Assembly (NCBI GenBank): GCA_965112735.1 | Contig: OZ218950.1 | Coordinates: 6,262,001-6,326,000, forward strand | Direction of reading: 5' to 3' | Length of the DNA stretch: 64,000 nucleotides | From: Phaeosaccion multiseriatum | Lineage: Eukaryota; Ochrophyta, other classes | Part shown: piece by piece, positions 19,277 to 30,218 of the stretch | Layout of the letters: every line of letters begins with the position of its first letter | Position numbering within the stretch: the stretch's first letter is position 1 | Notes under the pieces: generated by a model | Told to the model about the DNA's origin: nothing | The model's database searches: none | What the model saw: the letters and a program-made list of their open reading frames with translations, nothing else | Translations under genes and position numbers: made by a program

Positions 19277-19984
19277 TCACACCCCACCAACCCTACTCCC
19301 CACCGCCGCATGCAGAGCCGCGAGGAGGAACTCTTCCCGAGACGAGGACGACGATCCACATCCACTGCCATCCCCCTCTTCCTCCTCCCAGGGGGGTGGG
19401 GTCATGTGTAGCACTTGCGGCACGAGCATGAGCAGCCTCTCTGCGGCTCTCTGAGGGAGGACTTGCATACCGAGCATAGTGCCCACCTGCATCATGTCCA
19501 CCAAAGAAGACACATATGCAGATGGCGACGGCGACGACGACAAATGCGCGGGTGGTGGCGGTGATGATGATGATGATGATGATGATGATGACGATGATGA
19601 TGTGACTGGTAGAAGTGGAGATGAGTGGCGCCCAACAATCTCTACCAAGACCCCCTCCGTCTGTGTCACAAGGCTGGGCATGAGGTATTCGTCTCCAAGG
19701 ACGGCCAACTCGAGTAGATCCGATGAAAAGGAGGAAGAGGAGGAGGAGGAGGAGGAGGAGGAGGAGGAGGAGGAGGAGGAGGAGGAGGAGGAGGAGGAGG
19801 AGGAGGAGGAGGAGGAGGAGGAGGAGGAGGAGGAGGCGGAGGAGGAGGGGTCGTTCAAGAGCGCCAGACACGATGCGTCGAGAACCCCTTGATAGCAGAA
19901 GCGCAGGACGACTTTCATCAGCTCCAGCCGAGCGGAAACCTTCAACATGGGAGTCACATCGGCCTCCTCCTCTTGTATCACCAA

Positions 19985-20015
<31 letters not shown>

Positions 20016-23000
20016 GTGAAGCGGAGCATGGCGGCGAAAGTTTCGCTGGAGCCTGCGAGAATGGCCCGGTGCGCAGCCACTCGTAAGGCGCATCCTCCGT
20101 CCTCTTGCACCACCTCCACGACCACGTCCGACCGGAAACCCCCTTCTAGGAGCTCTTGCGTCAAATGCCTGCACACGTCCGCCTCGTTACTGCGGTACTG
20201 CTGCTGCTGCTGTATCACCAACTGCTGCTTCTGCTGCTGCTGTATCACCAACTGCGGCCGCTGGGAGGTTGCGCGTGTGGCTTTGCCCATTCCTCCTCCC
20301 TCCTCCTCAGATGATGATGATAACGATGATGATGATGAGGATGATGATGATGATGATGATGACGATGATGATGATGATGATGATGAGGATGACGATGATG
20401 ACGATGCTGTCGTTTTCTCAGTCTGCCCCATCGCTCGGGCAAGGAGCAATCGTCGCTGCACCGGGGTCAGGCCCAGGCGAGCGCACTTCGGGGGGTCGGC
20501 CAAGAGAGGGAGGAGGCCGGAGTAGCGGACTCGGTGACGCTTGAGACAAGTGCCAGCATGCTGAGGAGGAGGAGGAGGAGGAGGAGAGCAGTCGAGCAAG
20601 AGACAGAGACAAGGGCAGAGAGAGATGAGATGCAGCGTGGGGAGAGTAAAGGGGTCAAGGTATGTGTAGTACCACCACTTCCTGCTGTTTCCAGTCTGCT
20701 TTCTGCCTTTCTGCTGAGACGGAAAAAGCAGCATAGAGGAAGCATTCCTGTACAAACAAGAACTGACGTCAGAACTGGCGTATCGAGTTCGTACCTTATC
20801 GAAGGAGCAAGCCCAGTGATGCGCCATGCCCTCTGTGGAAAAGGCAGTGCTCTCCAGCAGCATCCTCTTGTTCGCCGCCTCCGCCCCTACCAAAGTACTA
20901 CACCCACCACCACCACTACCACCACCACCACCACCATCCCCCCTCTGTCCTCCTTGGCTATGCCCTTGACCTTGCCCGTGGCCGCCCCACTCTGCCAAGG
21001 CAGCAGACATTTTGAGCTTGATCCACAGAGCCTGGCTCCGAGAGCACGATCGCCGCATCCCCTCGCGAAGAAAGGCCGCGACAAAGGTCAAGAGGTACGC
21101 CGCTCGAGGCACACACGCTCCAGCGAGCCCCACCAGCTCCTCCAAGTTATCGAGATGGATGTCCCCGTCCCTGGCAATGGCGCACTCTATTTGGCGAAGA
21201 AGTCGAGGCAGTGCAAATTCGGAAGCCATGAGCAGTAGGCTAGTCTTTGTCTCCAGCGGCAGCAGCAGAGGACGAGGAGCAAGAGCAGTGCTGTCTCTGT
21301 CTACATCGCCGTCGTCCTTGCGTTTTACTGCTGCTCCTGCTGCTGCTGCTCCTCCTCCTCCTCCTCCTCCTCCTCCTCCTCCTCCTCCTCCAGAGTGGGT
21401 GGGGATGCCCGTCGTCCTCGGCATGGAGGACGATGCTGTTGTGGGTGGTGCTTGTGCTGCAGCGGTGCTGCCGTCAGCTGCCCTTGTTGGTGCGGCGGCG
21501 GCGGCGGGTCCTCTGTCTGCCACCACCCCTGCCCTCTGCCCTCCTACTGCCCCTACTCCTACCCTCCGTCTTGCGTTGTCCTCCTCCTCCTCCGCACTAC
21601 CCGTGTAGAAGAAGCGGAGGAGGGGCTCCACAGAGGACGAAGACCACCCCACAGAAAGAGTATTGGGCCCTACCCGCTTCAGAGACCCAACACGTGAGCC
21701 AAAGGGTGAGGGTAAGCAGACGGGTGAGCGGAACCCACCACCTCTCCCTCCTTCTGCCACCGTCTCGCCCTCGCCCTCACCCCCGCCCTCGCTCCTCCCG
21801 CTCCCCTCATTCCCATTCGCAACCCCCTCATCCTCCCCTCCCAGAGCCTGCCGGAAGGACGGGCTAAATGCCCCGAGTATACAGGCATGTGCCTCAAACT
21901 CCACTCCATCACTGCATCGGAGGACCACATCGCTGTAGAGGCCGGATGTGAGGAGGCCTTCCATCGTGGCCAAAACACTCGACGGACCTCCTTTACCAGG
22001 TTCAGCAGCCGCAGCAGTTGGTGATAAAGCAGCACTGCTATTGCTCTCTCTGACCCGGCCCTCTGCTGTTCTTCTGCTGCTGCTCCTCCGATACGCCAAA
22101 GCCCGGCTTGTGACCGCAGCCCCTCGCTCCAGGCAAGCAGCAGCCGCAAACAAGCATCCCTCCCGCATTGCAATCTCGATGGGTAGCAGCAGGCCGCAGC
22201 CGGAAGAAGAGGAGGAGAGGGAGGAGGAGGAGAGGGAGGAGGAGGAGAGGGAGGAGGAGGAGGAGGCGAGGGAGGAGGAGAGGGAGGAGGAGAGGGAGGA
22301 CGAGGAGGAGGAGGAGGAGCCCGCGTGTATCCGTTCCCCATAGGCTGTGCTATCCATGACCACACCGTGCCTTCCCAGCAGGTGCACTGCCTCTGCACTG
22401 TCCATCTTGATCGCCACGCACAGGGCCGTTTCCCCGTACAGATTGGGCGTCGTGAGTTGGGTCACAGGAGGCGGCGTGTGTGCGTGCGTGCGTGCTGCGT
22501 GTGCGCGTGCGAGCGTGGAGGTCGCTCCTCCTCCAAAAGCGGCCTGCTCCTCGTGCTCCAAGAGCAGCTGAGCAATGCCAAGCTGGCCCGCACGAAGGGC
22601 TCTGTGGATGGGCAAGTCGCCACTCGCAGAGGCGTCCCGGAGACACAAGGGGGAAGTTCCGTGGTGGTGCTGCAGGAGGAGAGCAAGGCAGTCCGTGCTG
22701 CCTGCAGCTGCGGCCTCGTGCAGCGGAGAGAGGATCTGCTGCGGGAGGGCAGCAGCGACGGCCAAGGTTCCACCACGACCAACTCCAGGTCCAGCCCCAC
22801 CGTGTGGGTGGGGTCCGTGTAGAGAGGGGTTGCCCGTGTCAAGCAGGAGGAGGCGTTCGTCCTGCTGTCGCTGCTGCTGGCGAAGCAGTGTGTACTGCTC
22901 CTGCTGGAGCTTCTTCTGCTTGTGCGTCTGTTTGCGTGTCCGACTATGCTGCTGCTGTTGCAGTTGTTGTTGCTGCTGTTGTTGTTGATGGCGCTGCTGC

Positions 23001-23637
23001 TGCTGCTGGAGATGCAGCCTGGCTCGCCCGTAGTTGCTGCCAGACATCATCATGAGCAGGCCAGGGAGGTTGAGGATGGCAGATAAGCAGATTGGAGTCA
23101 TGCCCAGTGCATCAGGCGCGTGCACATCCGAGCCGAGCGACAGAAGGACACGCACAGTCTCCTCCACCTGATGAAGCTGCTCCTCCTCTCCCTCCTCTCG
23201 GCAATATGCGGCCCCACGCACCGCACACAAAAGGGGGGTCTCCAGCCTTCTGTTGCGCGGCTCGCTGCCACCACTGCGCTGAGCGAGGCTGGCAACAACA
23301 CCGGCGCTCAGGGAGCATTGGCTGCTACAACCATCTGGTCCTGGTCGTTCCCCTCCTCCTCCGACAGCAGCCCGAGGATGGCATCCCACGGCCTTGTGTA
23401 GAGCAAAGTCCCCCCCCTTGTCGCGAAGGTCCAAACGCACTCCTTTGACCTTCAGCAACTCTTGCACGCACTCCTCGTGCCCCAGTGATGCTGCAATGAG
23501 TAGCGGGGTCTGCTTGCTTGCCTCCCTGGAGTTGGCCCCCGCGCTCCCGGAGGCACGCAAGAGGAGGGCCAGCACGTCAGCCTTGCCTGCTTCAGCGGCA
23601 ACGTGCAGCGCGTTTCTCTTGCTACTGCTGCTGCTAC

Positions 23638-23669
<32 letters not shown>

Positions 23670-25072
23670 TTGTTGTCACCTACGACTCTGCTACTACTGC
23701 TGGAAGTGCTGCTCGTGTCTTCTACCATGCTCCAGTGCACCCTCCCTGTGGTCAAGGCGTGAGACACCGCGTTCCTATCTCCCCTCCGGACCATGGCAAA
23801 CCATTCCCCCTTTCCGAGCTCCCCCTTGTCCCTCGTCTCCTCCTGCAGGTCCCCCTCATCCTTCAGCCCCACCCTCGGGCCTTGCGGCAGCACCACCGCT
23901 CCATCTCCGGCCTCCCGTCGCTCAAGGAGGCCCTCTTCCTTCTCCTCGTCCTCGTCCTCGTCCTCCTCGTCCTCCTCCTCGTCCTCGTCCTCGTCCTCCT
24001 CGTCCTCCTCCTCCTCCTCCTGCTGCTGCTCCTCGCCGACGTCTTCGCTTCCCCTTCCCCTCCCCCTTCCCTCTCGTGCCTTGACTCCAGTCCGCTCGTT
24101 GAGTCCTTCATCTCTCTCCGGAGAGGCCAATGCCGGGCGAGGGGCGGGGGCCGGGGGTCTCCATGAATCTTCTCTACGCATGAATATCCGTTCACGCGCC
24201 TCCGTCCGCCTCGCAATGAGTCGCTGGGTTTCCATCTGCTGCCACCTCCTCCTCCATTTCCTCTTCATCTCCTCGCTGTACGCACGAACCACCACAGAGT
24301 CTGCCTGCAGAGCGCTTGCTTGTGGTAGCTCTATTTGCTGCTGCTGCTGAGCCTCCTCCCCTTCCTCCTCCTGCTGCTGCAGTTTGCTTCCCTGCTGGAG
24401 GGAACCATTTCCTCCTCGTACTGCTTTTGTCGATTCAGCGGACACATCGGCGCCGAGCCCTATGCCGCCCCCCCTACGCTCGACAGCAGCAAGGGAGGTG
24501 TAGGAACCCCGCGCTACTAATTGCAAGCGCGGACCACAGTTGAACTGATCCCGTGCTCCTTCGTTGTCGCGTGCTGCAGCTGCTGCAAAAGCTTCTTCCG
24601 AGGCGGCTTTGAGAAAGCGCAAAGCACGCGTGCGATAGCTGAACTCCACTTCCTGCGGGGGCGAGGCAGGGATGACTCTGCCCATGTCGGGACCAGGAGC
24701 ATCAGGAGAAGTGGGTAATGCAGGGGCGGGGTCATGGTGCGCCTCTCTTGCCGCTCGTCTTTCCCCTCCCTCTGTCTTGTCCTTCCTTCCAGGTCGCCGT
24801 TGCCGATGCCGCTGCTCCCGCCCCCTCCCATCTGACGCCTTCTCTCCCCTTTTCCTCGCCTGCTGCTGTCCGCGCGACTGCTCCTTCTGCTTCTCTCTTC
24901 TCTGGGTTTGTAGGGATCCTCTCTCCGTCCCGTTCTCAGTTGGAACGCCACCATTCTTCCTCCTACGCTGCCTGCTCTGTCGCTTTTCTCCTTTCTCGCC
25001 AGCTGTCGAGTCTACTGCCGCTACTTCTTTCGGTGACCATGATGCTGCGTGAGGATTCAGAACTCCCACCAT
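19277..25072 (-). CDS. Large ankyrin-repeat protein with two BTB/POZ domains
   Basis: Frame of about 1,930 codons from the ATG at 25072. The segment 20794-20561 is probably an intron of 234 nt (a multiple of three, no stop): donor AAG/GTACGA, acceptor after a CCT-rich tract, giving SFDK joined to HAGTCLKRHRVR. Order: charged N-terminus with Glu/Asp runs; ankyrin repeats (NALHVAAEAGKADVLALLL, QTPLLIAASLGHEECVQELL, LSPLHEAAAAGSTDCLALLL, ETALCVAIKMDSAEAVHLL); BTB 1 near residue 1050 (LLTSGLYSDVVLRCSDGVEF, AHACILGAFSPSFRQAL); BTB 2 near residue 1560 (LLEGGFRSDVVVEV, VAAHRAILAGSSETFAAML, LRFCYQGVLD). Ankyrin plus two BTBs is the ABTB1 layout, an adaptor for Cullin-3 ubiquitin ligases; that role is inferred. 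Microsatellites encode long Ser, Gln, Glu and Gly tracts. The extreme C-terminus may be mis-called. Confidence 0.85.
19728..19840 (-). repeat. (GGA)n / polyserine-coding microsatellite
   Basis: About 37 GGA triplets, read as TCC (Ser) on the minus strand in the C-terminal BTB region. GAT arrays at 19561-19602 and 20306-20404 behave the same way. Confidence 0.95.
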
Positions 25073-26351
25073 CCAAAGAGAGGTGTCAGCCACTTTGCGT
25101 CTCGTTCTGCTCGACCTGCCTCGGGTAGAATCCAGCCAATCCAGTCACAGATGGGTGGAAGCAGCTATGAGATGGGTCTTTTTGATTGATTGAGAGAGTG
25201 TATACGTCGGCCTCTCCCTACTCTGAGTACTTGCACGGCTCCGCTGCTGCTGAGCTTCCCTGCCCCCCTGCGACTGATGCGCCGCTCCCCACATTGACGC
25301 TCCTCTCTGTCGCTAGGCACTCACTGAGGCCATTCTTTCTCTTCTCCCTCTTTGCCCCTCTGAGACCAAGTTGCTACTACGCTGTATCAACGATAGCCCT
25401 CCTACCATGCCCAAACGCCCCGCCCTGCCCTGCTCTGCCCTCACCGAGAAGCAAGTCCCTGCTGAGGTGCCAAGAGCGCGGCGACCCAAAAGGAGGAGGG
25501 CGAGGAAACAAGCAGCTTCGCCGGGCAGCGGGCGCCTCTGTTACACCCCCCCTGGCCGCGTTGATCATGGCCGAGCTCCAGGGGGGCGGCGGAGCGCAAG
25601 ACGAAAGAGAGACCCGCCCGTGCTCTGCCTCCCCTCCTCCTCCTCCTCCTCCTCCTCCTCCTCCTCCTCCCCCCAGACTCGGAAACCCTTCCTCCCTTCG
25701 CAAGGCTGCTGCTGCTGCTGCTGTTGCTGCTGTCACCTTGAGGGGGGTGGGAGCGTGGACAGAAACAAATGCATACGGGCATGCAAGTCAGTTCGTGAGA
25801 AGCAGGACGGCAGCTCCTTCGGTTTCCTATACAGCGCAAGGAGAAGCAGGAGGGCTGACGCGGTTTGCGCATGAGATGATCGCACACCTTCATCTCCATC
25901 TGGACCAGGCAGAGGCGATGCTCCCTCTCCCCCGGGGGGCGCGTACCTAGCTCCTACGTAAGTGGCGTAGCGGGACAGGGAGGAGGGGCGGGAGGGGGGA
26001 GTCTCGGGTATCGGGCATCGAGGCCGCGACTCCTGCCCTTGGCCCAAGCAGTGCCGCCGCTGAACATGAGGCTGGGGCTGTGCGTCGGGAGGGTCGCCGG
26101 TGCTGCTGGCGCTGGGCTTCCTTTTGCTGCTGCTGAGAGCCCCTCCGCTGAAGGGGGTCGAAGCTCTGCCCTCCGCCCACATTGGTCCTCTCCTGCTCTC
26201 GTCGTTCGTGCTCCTCCTTCTCCGTCTGCTGCCATCGGCACCGCCTCCTTCGCTCCTCCGATTCGAGAAGAGAATGCAGGCGAATCTCCCACTCAGTCGT
26301 GCTAAGATTCTGACCCTCTAACCCTCCAATTCAGTTGAGGCACGTCATCCC
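25073..26351. repeat. Copy 1 of the FNIP-gene downstream tail
   Basis: The minus strand from 26340 to about 25730 aligns with 30200-29700 (minus) and with 63270-63790 (plus). Shared landmarks are the TAGAGGGTC/CTTAGCAC start, GTGGGAG/GTTCGCCTGCATTCTCTTCT, and GGCACTGCTTGGGCCAAGGG. The part 25120-25160 (plus) also matches 61365-61320 (minus), the other flank of the FNIP unit. Open frames differ between copies, so coding is doubtful. Confidence 0.7.
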
Positions 26352-28076
26352 CTAATAGCGAAACACCTCCAGCCCCTCGGGTAGATCTGCAGGCAGCGGG
26401 TAGTTGGTCCTTGCCCAAAGCTTCCTCAGTCCGGCAGGCAGGCTCTCCAAAGGGCAGGTGTAATTCCGTCCCAGTTCCAGAGTCCGCAGAGAAGCAGGCA
26501 GATCCAGAGGGAGGTTAAAGTCACACCCCATCTGCACCTCCTCCACACCACAAGGAAGGACCACCTGCTGATTGAACTCCGATTCGCTATCAAATCTGAT
26601 ATTCTTCAGAGAGGCAGGCAGCTCCAGAGGGAAATTAAAGTAACGCCCCATCTCCACCTCCTCCACACCACAAGGAAGGACCAACTGCTGATTGAACTCC
26701 GAGTCCCATTCAAACTTGATCTTCTTTAGCGAGGTAGGCAAGTCCAGAGGGAGGTTAAAGTGACGCCCCATCTGCACATCCTCCACACCACAAGGAAGGA
26801 CCAACTGCTGATTGAAGTAAGAGCGCCCTACAAACTTGATCTTCTTTAGCGAGGTAGGCAAGTCCAGAGGGAGGTTTAAGTCACGCCCCATCTCCACCTC
26901 CTCCACACCACAAGGAAGGACAACGTGCTGATTGAAGAGATAGCCAAATCTGATCCTCTTCAGAGAGGCAGGCAGCTCCAGAGGGAGGTTAAAGTGATAC
27001 CCCATCTGCACCTCCTCCACACCATAAGGAAGGACCAACTGCTGATCGAAGCTGGAGTAAAAATCAAACTCGATCTTCTTTAGCGAGGCAGGCAGCTCCA
27101 GAGGGTGGTTAAACTTACGCCCCATCTGCACCTCCTCCACACCGCAAGGAAGGATCAACTGCTGATTGAACTTCCAGCCAAATCTGACCTTCTTCAGAGA
27201 GGCAGGCAGCTCCAGAGGGTGATTAAAGTCTTCCCCCATCTCCACCTCCTCCACACCATAAGGAAGGACCAACTGCTGATTGAACTCCGAGCCCCCTTCA
27301 AAAAAGATCTTCTTCAGAGAGGCAGGAAGCTCCAGAGGGAGGTTAAAGTGACGCCCCATCTCCACCTCCTCCACACCACAAGGAAGGACCAACTGCTGAT
27401 TGAAATCCGAGCGACAATAAAACTTGATCTTCTTCAGCGAGGCAGGGAGATTGATGTGTTTGTTAAATTGCCGCCCGAATTCCACTTCCACAACTGTGCC
27501 AGGAAGACATACGTCGGCCTGATTGAAACACTCAGAGAGGCGCACAAGCCTGACCGATGCTGGCAGCAGCGCGAGTACCTTCCCTACGAGAGCCTCATCA
27601 GCAGAAACCTTGGCGTCGTCATCTTGGTAGGTCTTGAAACCGAGCTCCACAGACACCACGCGAAAGAAGCCCCCCTCACCAGGACATCCAGCTTGATTGC
27701 GCTGTCTCTTCCCACGTCGCTCCTGCTGCTGCTGCGCTTCCTGCCTCGCCCGAATCCTCTCCGATCTTTGCGCTCCCTCCGCAGGTCGTCTTTCCTCACA
27801 GCCAGTAGATGGAGCAGCAGAGGCAGTACGCATAGTCGCGGAAGACGAAGCCAAAGCAGCACTTCTCCCCTCCTCTTGCTGCTGCCGCTTCAGCAGACTC
27901 AGCATGCGCTGCTGGACACGCTCGGGCATTTCGGCGTTGATCCTCAGAGTGCGGGTGGTGACCTCATCGACCTCCTTGCACACCCCCCACAGAGCTTTGG
28001 CAGAGAAAAAGCTGGCCACAGTCCTTAGAGCCGCTGTCCCTGCCCCAGGCGTAGCATCGCCCGTCTCCCCCCTCAT
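26352..28076 (-). CDS. FNIP-repeat protein 1
   Basis: Intronless, 574 residues from the ATG at 28076. Residues 1-60 (AALRTVASFFSAKALWGVCKEVDEVTTRTLRIN) are compatible with an F-box-like helical motif, as seen in FNIP proteins of other protists; this is inference. A Gln/Arg-rich linker follows, then a conserved block (GGFFRVVSVELGF, LPASVRLVRLSECFNQADVCLPGTVVEVEFG) and nine double units of about 45 residues alternating FNxPLELPASLKKIxF with FNQQLVLPCGVEEVxMG. These are FNIP repeats (a leucine-rich-repeat-like solenoid). It ends in LPADLPEGLEVFRY. Closely related to the genes at 30219-31586 and 61532-63250. Substrate unknown. Confidence 0.85.
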   Translation of the reverse strand: MRGETGDATPGAGTAALRTVASFFSAKALWGVCKEVDEVTTRTLRINAEMPERVQQRMLSLLKRQQQEEGRSAALASSSATMRTASAAPSTGCEERRPAEGAQRSERIRARQEAQQQQERRGKRQRNQAGCPGEGGFFRVVSVELGFKTYQDDDAKVSADEALVGKVLALLPASVRLVRLSECFNQADVCLPGTVVEVEFGRQFNKHINLPASLKKIKFYCRSDFNQQLVLPCGVEEVEMGRHFNLPLELPASLKKIFFEGGSEFNQQLVLPYGVEEVEMGEDFNHPLELPASLKKVRFGWKFNQQLILPCGVEEVQMGRKFNHPLELPASLKKIEFDFYSSFDQQLVLPYGVEEVQMGYHFNLPLELPASLKRIRFGYLFNQHVVLPCGVEEVEMGRDLNLPLDLPTSLKKIKFVGRSYFNQQLVLPCGVEDVQMGRHFNLPLDLPTSLKKIKFEWDSEFNQQLVLPCGVEEVEMGRYFNFPLELPASLKNIRFDSESEFNQQVVLPCGVEEVQMGCDFNLPLDLPASLRTLELGRNYTCPLESLPAGLRKLWARTNYPLPADLPEGLEVFRY

Positions 28077-28639
28077 TTCTCCCCCCTCGACCTTCCCCCG
28101 GCGAATCTCTTCTTCCTGTCCTGGAACCTACCTGGGACTGCCCTCCTCCGTCCTCTGCCACCACTGCTACTACTCCCTCTTCTCTCTTGGATCTCTCGCT
28201 GCCCTGCTGGCTGCTGCTCCGTCTGCCAAGCTGCGGGGCAAGGACCGCCCTCCTCGGGTAGACTCCAGTCAATCCATCCGTTCTAAATTCCCCAAACCTT
28301 TGATTCATTGATAGAGTAGTTGCTACCTCTGCCTCGCCCTACTCTGAGTACTTGCACAGACTGATCCATTATTGCTGCTGTTTTGCTATGTGGCACGAGC
28401 TCCACGAGGAGGGCGAGGCAACCTCGAGCGAAGACGAGTACAGTGATGGAGCTGACGTCCATGCCCTCGCAAGGGCGCCAGCGGCGGAAGGTTACCAAGG
28501 AGGAGGAGGGAAAGGGCCACGCGCCAAGTCGGGGCGAGATGACGCCGAAGCAGAGCTCCGCTGTTGCTGAGCTTCCCTGCCCCCTGCGACTGAGCGCCGC
28601 TCCCCTCCTGGACGCTCCTCAGTCCTACTGCCAAATGTT

Positions 28640-28735
28640 CCACCTTACTTTACGCTACTCCTCTCCCCTCCCCTCCCCTCCTCTCCCCTCCCCTCCCCTC
28701 CCCTCCCCTCCCCTCCCCTCCCCTCCCCTCCTGCT
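28640..28735. repeat. (CTCCC)n microsatellite
   Basis: TCCCC/TCCCCTCC pentamer repeat directly after the stop of the TOM70 pseudogene copy; the plus-strand counterpart near 61190-61225 is much shorter. Confidence 0.9.
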
Positions 28736-29373
28736 TCACTCCTCGTCCCCCATCCCCAGCTCCTCCTTGGCAGCGAGGTGCTCCTTGGCCACAAGCAGAC
28801 ACGTCATGGCATCGTGCAGCTCGTGCAAGTAGCGCGAGTGGAGCACGCCCTTCTCGTACAGACAAAGCGCCTCCTCCACCTTGCCCTCCTGCATGCGCAA
28901 CTGACCAAGGTCCATATAGGCTGGAGGGAGGGGAGGGGAGGGGAGCGAAGGACGTAGGGAGGGAGGGGCGAAGGGGGCGCACAACAGACGGACGACCGTG
29001 CAATTAGGAACAGGAGAGGAGCCTGAAGTGGGTGAGGCTGTGAGTGGTCCTTCCTCTGCTCTTCATCCTTGACAACCCACCGCCTCCTTCTCCTCCTCCT
29101 CCTCCTGCTCCTCCTCCTCTCCTCCTCCTCCTCTGCCGCCGCCGCCGCCGCCCCCGCCTCCACCTCCTGCCCGCTTGACACCCCACGAAGGCACTTCCCT
29201 TCCTCTGCTTGTCCTCCCTGCAAACCCACCTAGTCCTACCCCCCCCCCCCCCCATCCACTGCCATCCTCCCTCCCCACCAACGCACCTTCTGGACAGTGA
29301 GGATCCACCTCTAGTGCCCTGGCCAGGTGAGTGCTGGCGGAGGAGAGGTCGTTCAGAGACATGTAGGCCCGAG
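28736..29373 (-). pseudogene. Truncated copy of the TOM70 3' end
   Basis: Reverse-oriented duplicate of 60563-61180. The exon 29373-29287 reads ARAYMSLNDLSSASTHLARA and LEVDPHCP; the exon 28920-28736 reads AYMDLGQLRMQEGKVEEALC and ends ELGMGDEE then stop. Splice sites and the intron's Gly-coding GGA tract are preserved, with few substitutions, so the copy is young. Homology begins in the intron upstream (about 29465) and the remainder of TOM70 is missing, so it cannot encode the receptor. Confidence 0.85.
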
Positions 29374-29465
29374 CTGTGAGTAGAGATCAGAAAAGGAGTG
29401 ATGTAGCACCAGAAAAGAGAGAGGGAGGGAGAGAGGGAGAGAGAGAGAGGGAAAGAAAGGGACAA

Positions 29466-30218
29466 TTATGTGTGAGAGAGATACCGCGAGTGAGAAGGAG
29501 AGAGCGACAGAGGAGGGGGAGAAAAGCAGATTACGAGCAATGCAACAGAGGGTTGGAGAAAGAGAGGCACACACTGAGAGAAAAAGGGGTGGAGAGGGCG
29601 ACAGAGAGAGTGACAGAAAGAACAAGAGGAGCGGTCAGAGACTACGTGCCTGCAAGTCAGTTCGAGAGAAGTGAGAGAGCAACACAGATCCCCTTCCCAT
29701 ACAGCGCAAGGAGAGGGGGGGGGGGGGGGGTGACGCGATTTCCGAATGAAATGATCGCTCACCTTTGTCTCCATCCGGACCAGGCAGACACGAGGCTCCC
29801 TCTCCCCCGGGGGGTACGTACCAAGCCGCTGCAGACGCACTGCAGCGAGAGAGGGAGGAGGAGCGGGAGGGTGGAGTCTCGGGTATCGGGCATCGAGGCC
29901 GCGACTCCTGCCCTTGGCCCAAGCAGTGCCGCCGCTGAACATGAGGCTGGGGCTGCGCGTCGGAAGGGTCGCCGGTGCTGCTGGCGCTGGGCTTTCTTCT
30001 CCTGCTGCTGAGAGCCCCTCCGCTGAAGGGGGTCGAAGCTCTACCCTCCGCCCACATTGGTCCTCTCCTGCTCTCGTCGTTCGTGGTCCTCCTTCTCCGT
30101 CTGCTGCCATCGGCCCCGCCTCCTCCGATTCGAGAAGAGAATGCAGGCGAACCTCCCACTCAGCCGTGCTAAAATCCTGACCCTCTAACTCTCCAATTCT
30201 GTTGAAGAACGTCATCCC
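29466..30218 (-). repeat. Copy 2 of the FNIP downstream tail, with a 249-codon open frame
   Basis: The frame 30215-29466 starts MTFFNRIGELEGQDFSTAEW EVRLHSLL in two blocks and continues through a Pro/Ala/Arg-rich section. Copies 1 and 3 contain the same sequence: copy 3 is frameshifted relative to it after RPPSAEG, and copy 1 has another frame at its end. It is therefore more likely a conserved 3' flank than a gene. The left boundary at 29466 is exactly where the TOM70-derived intron of the next unit begins. Confidence 0.55.
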
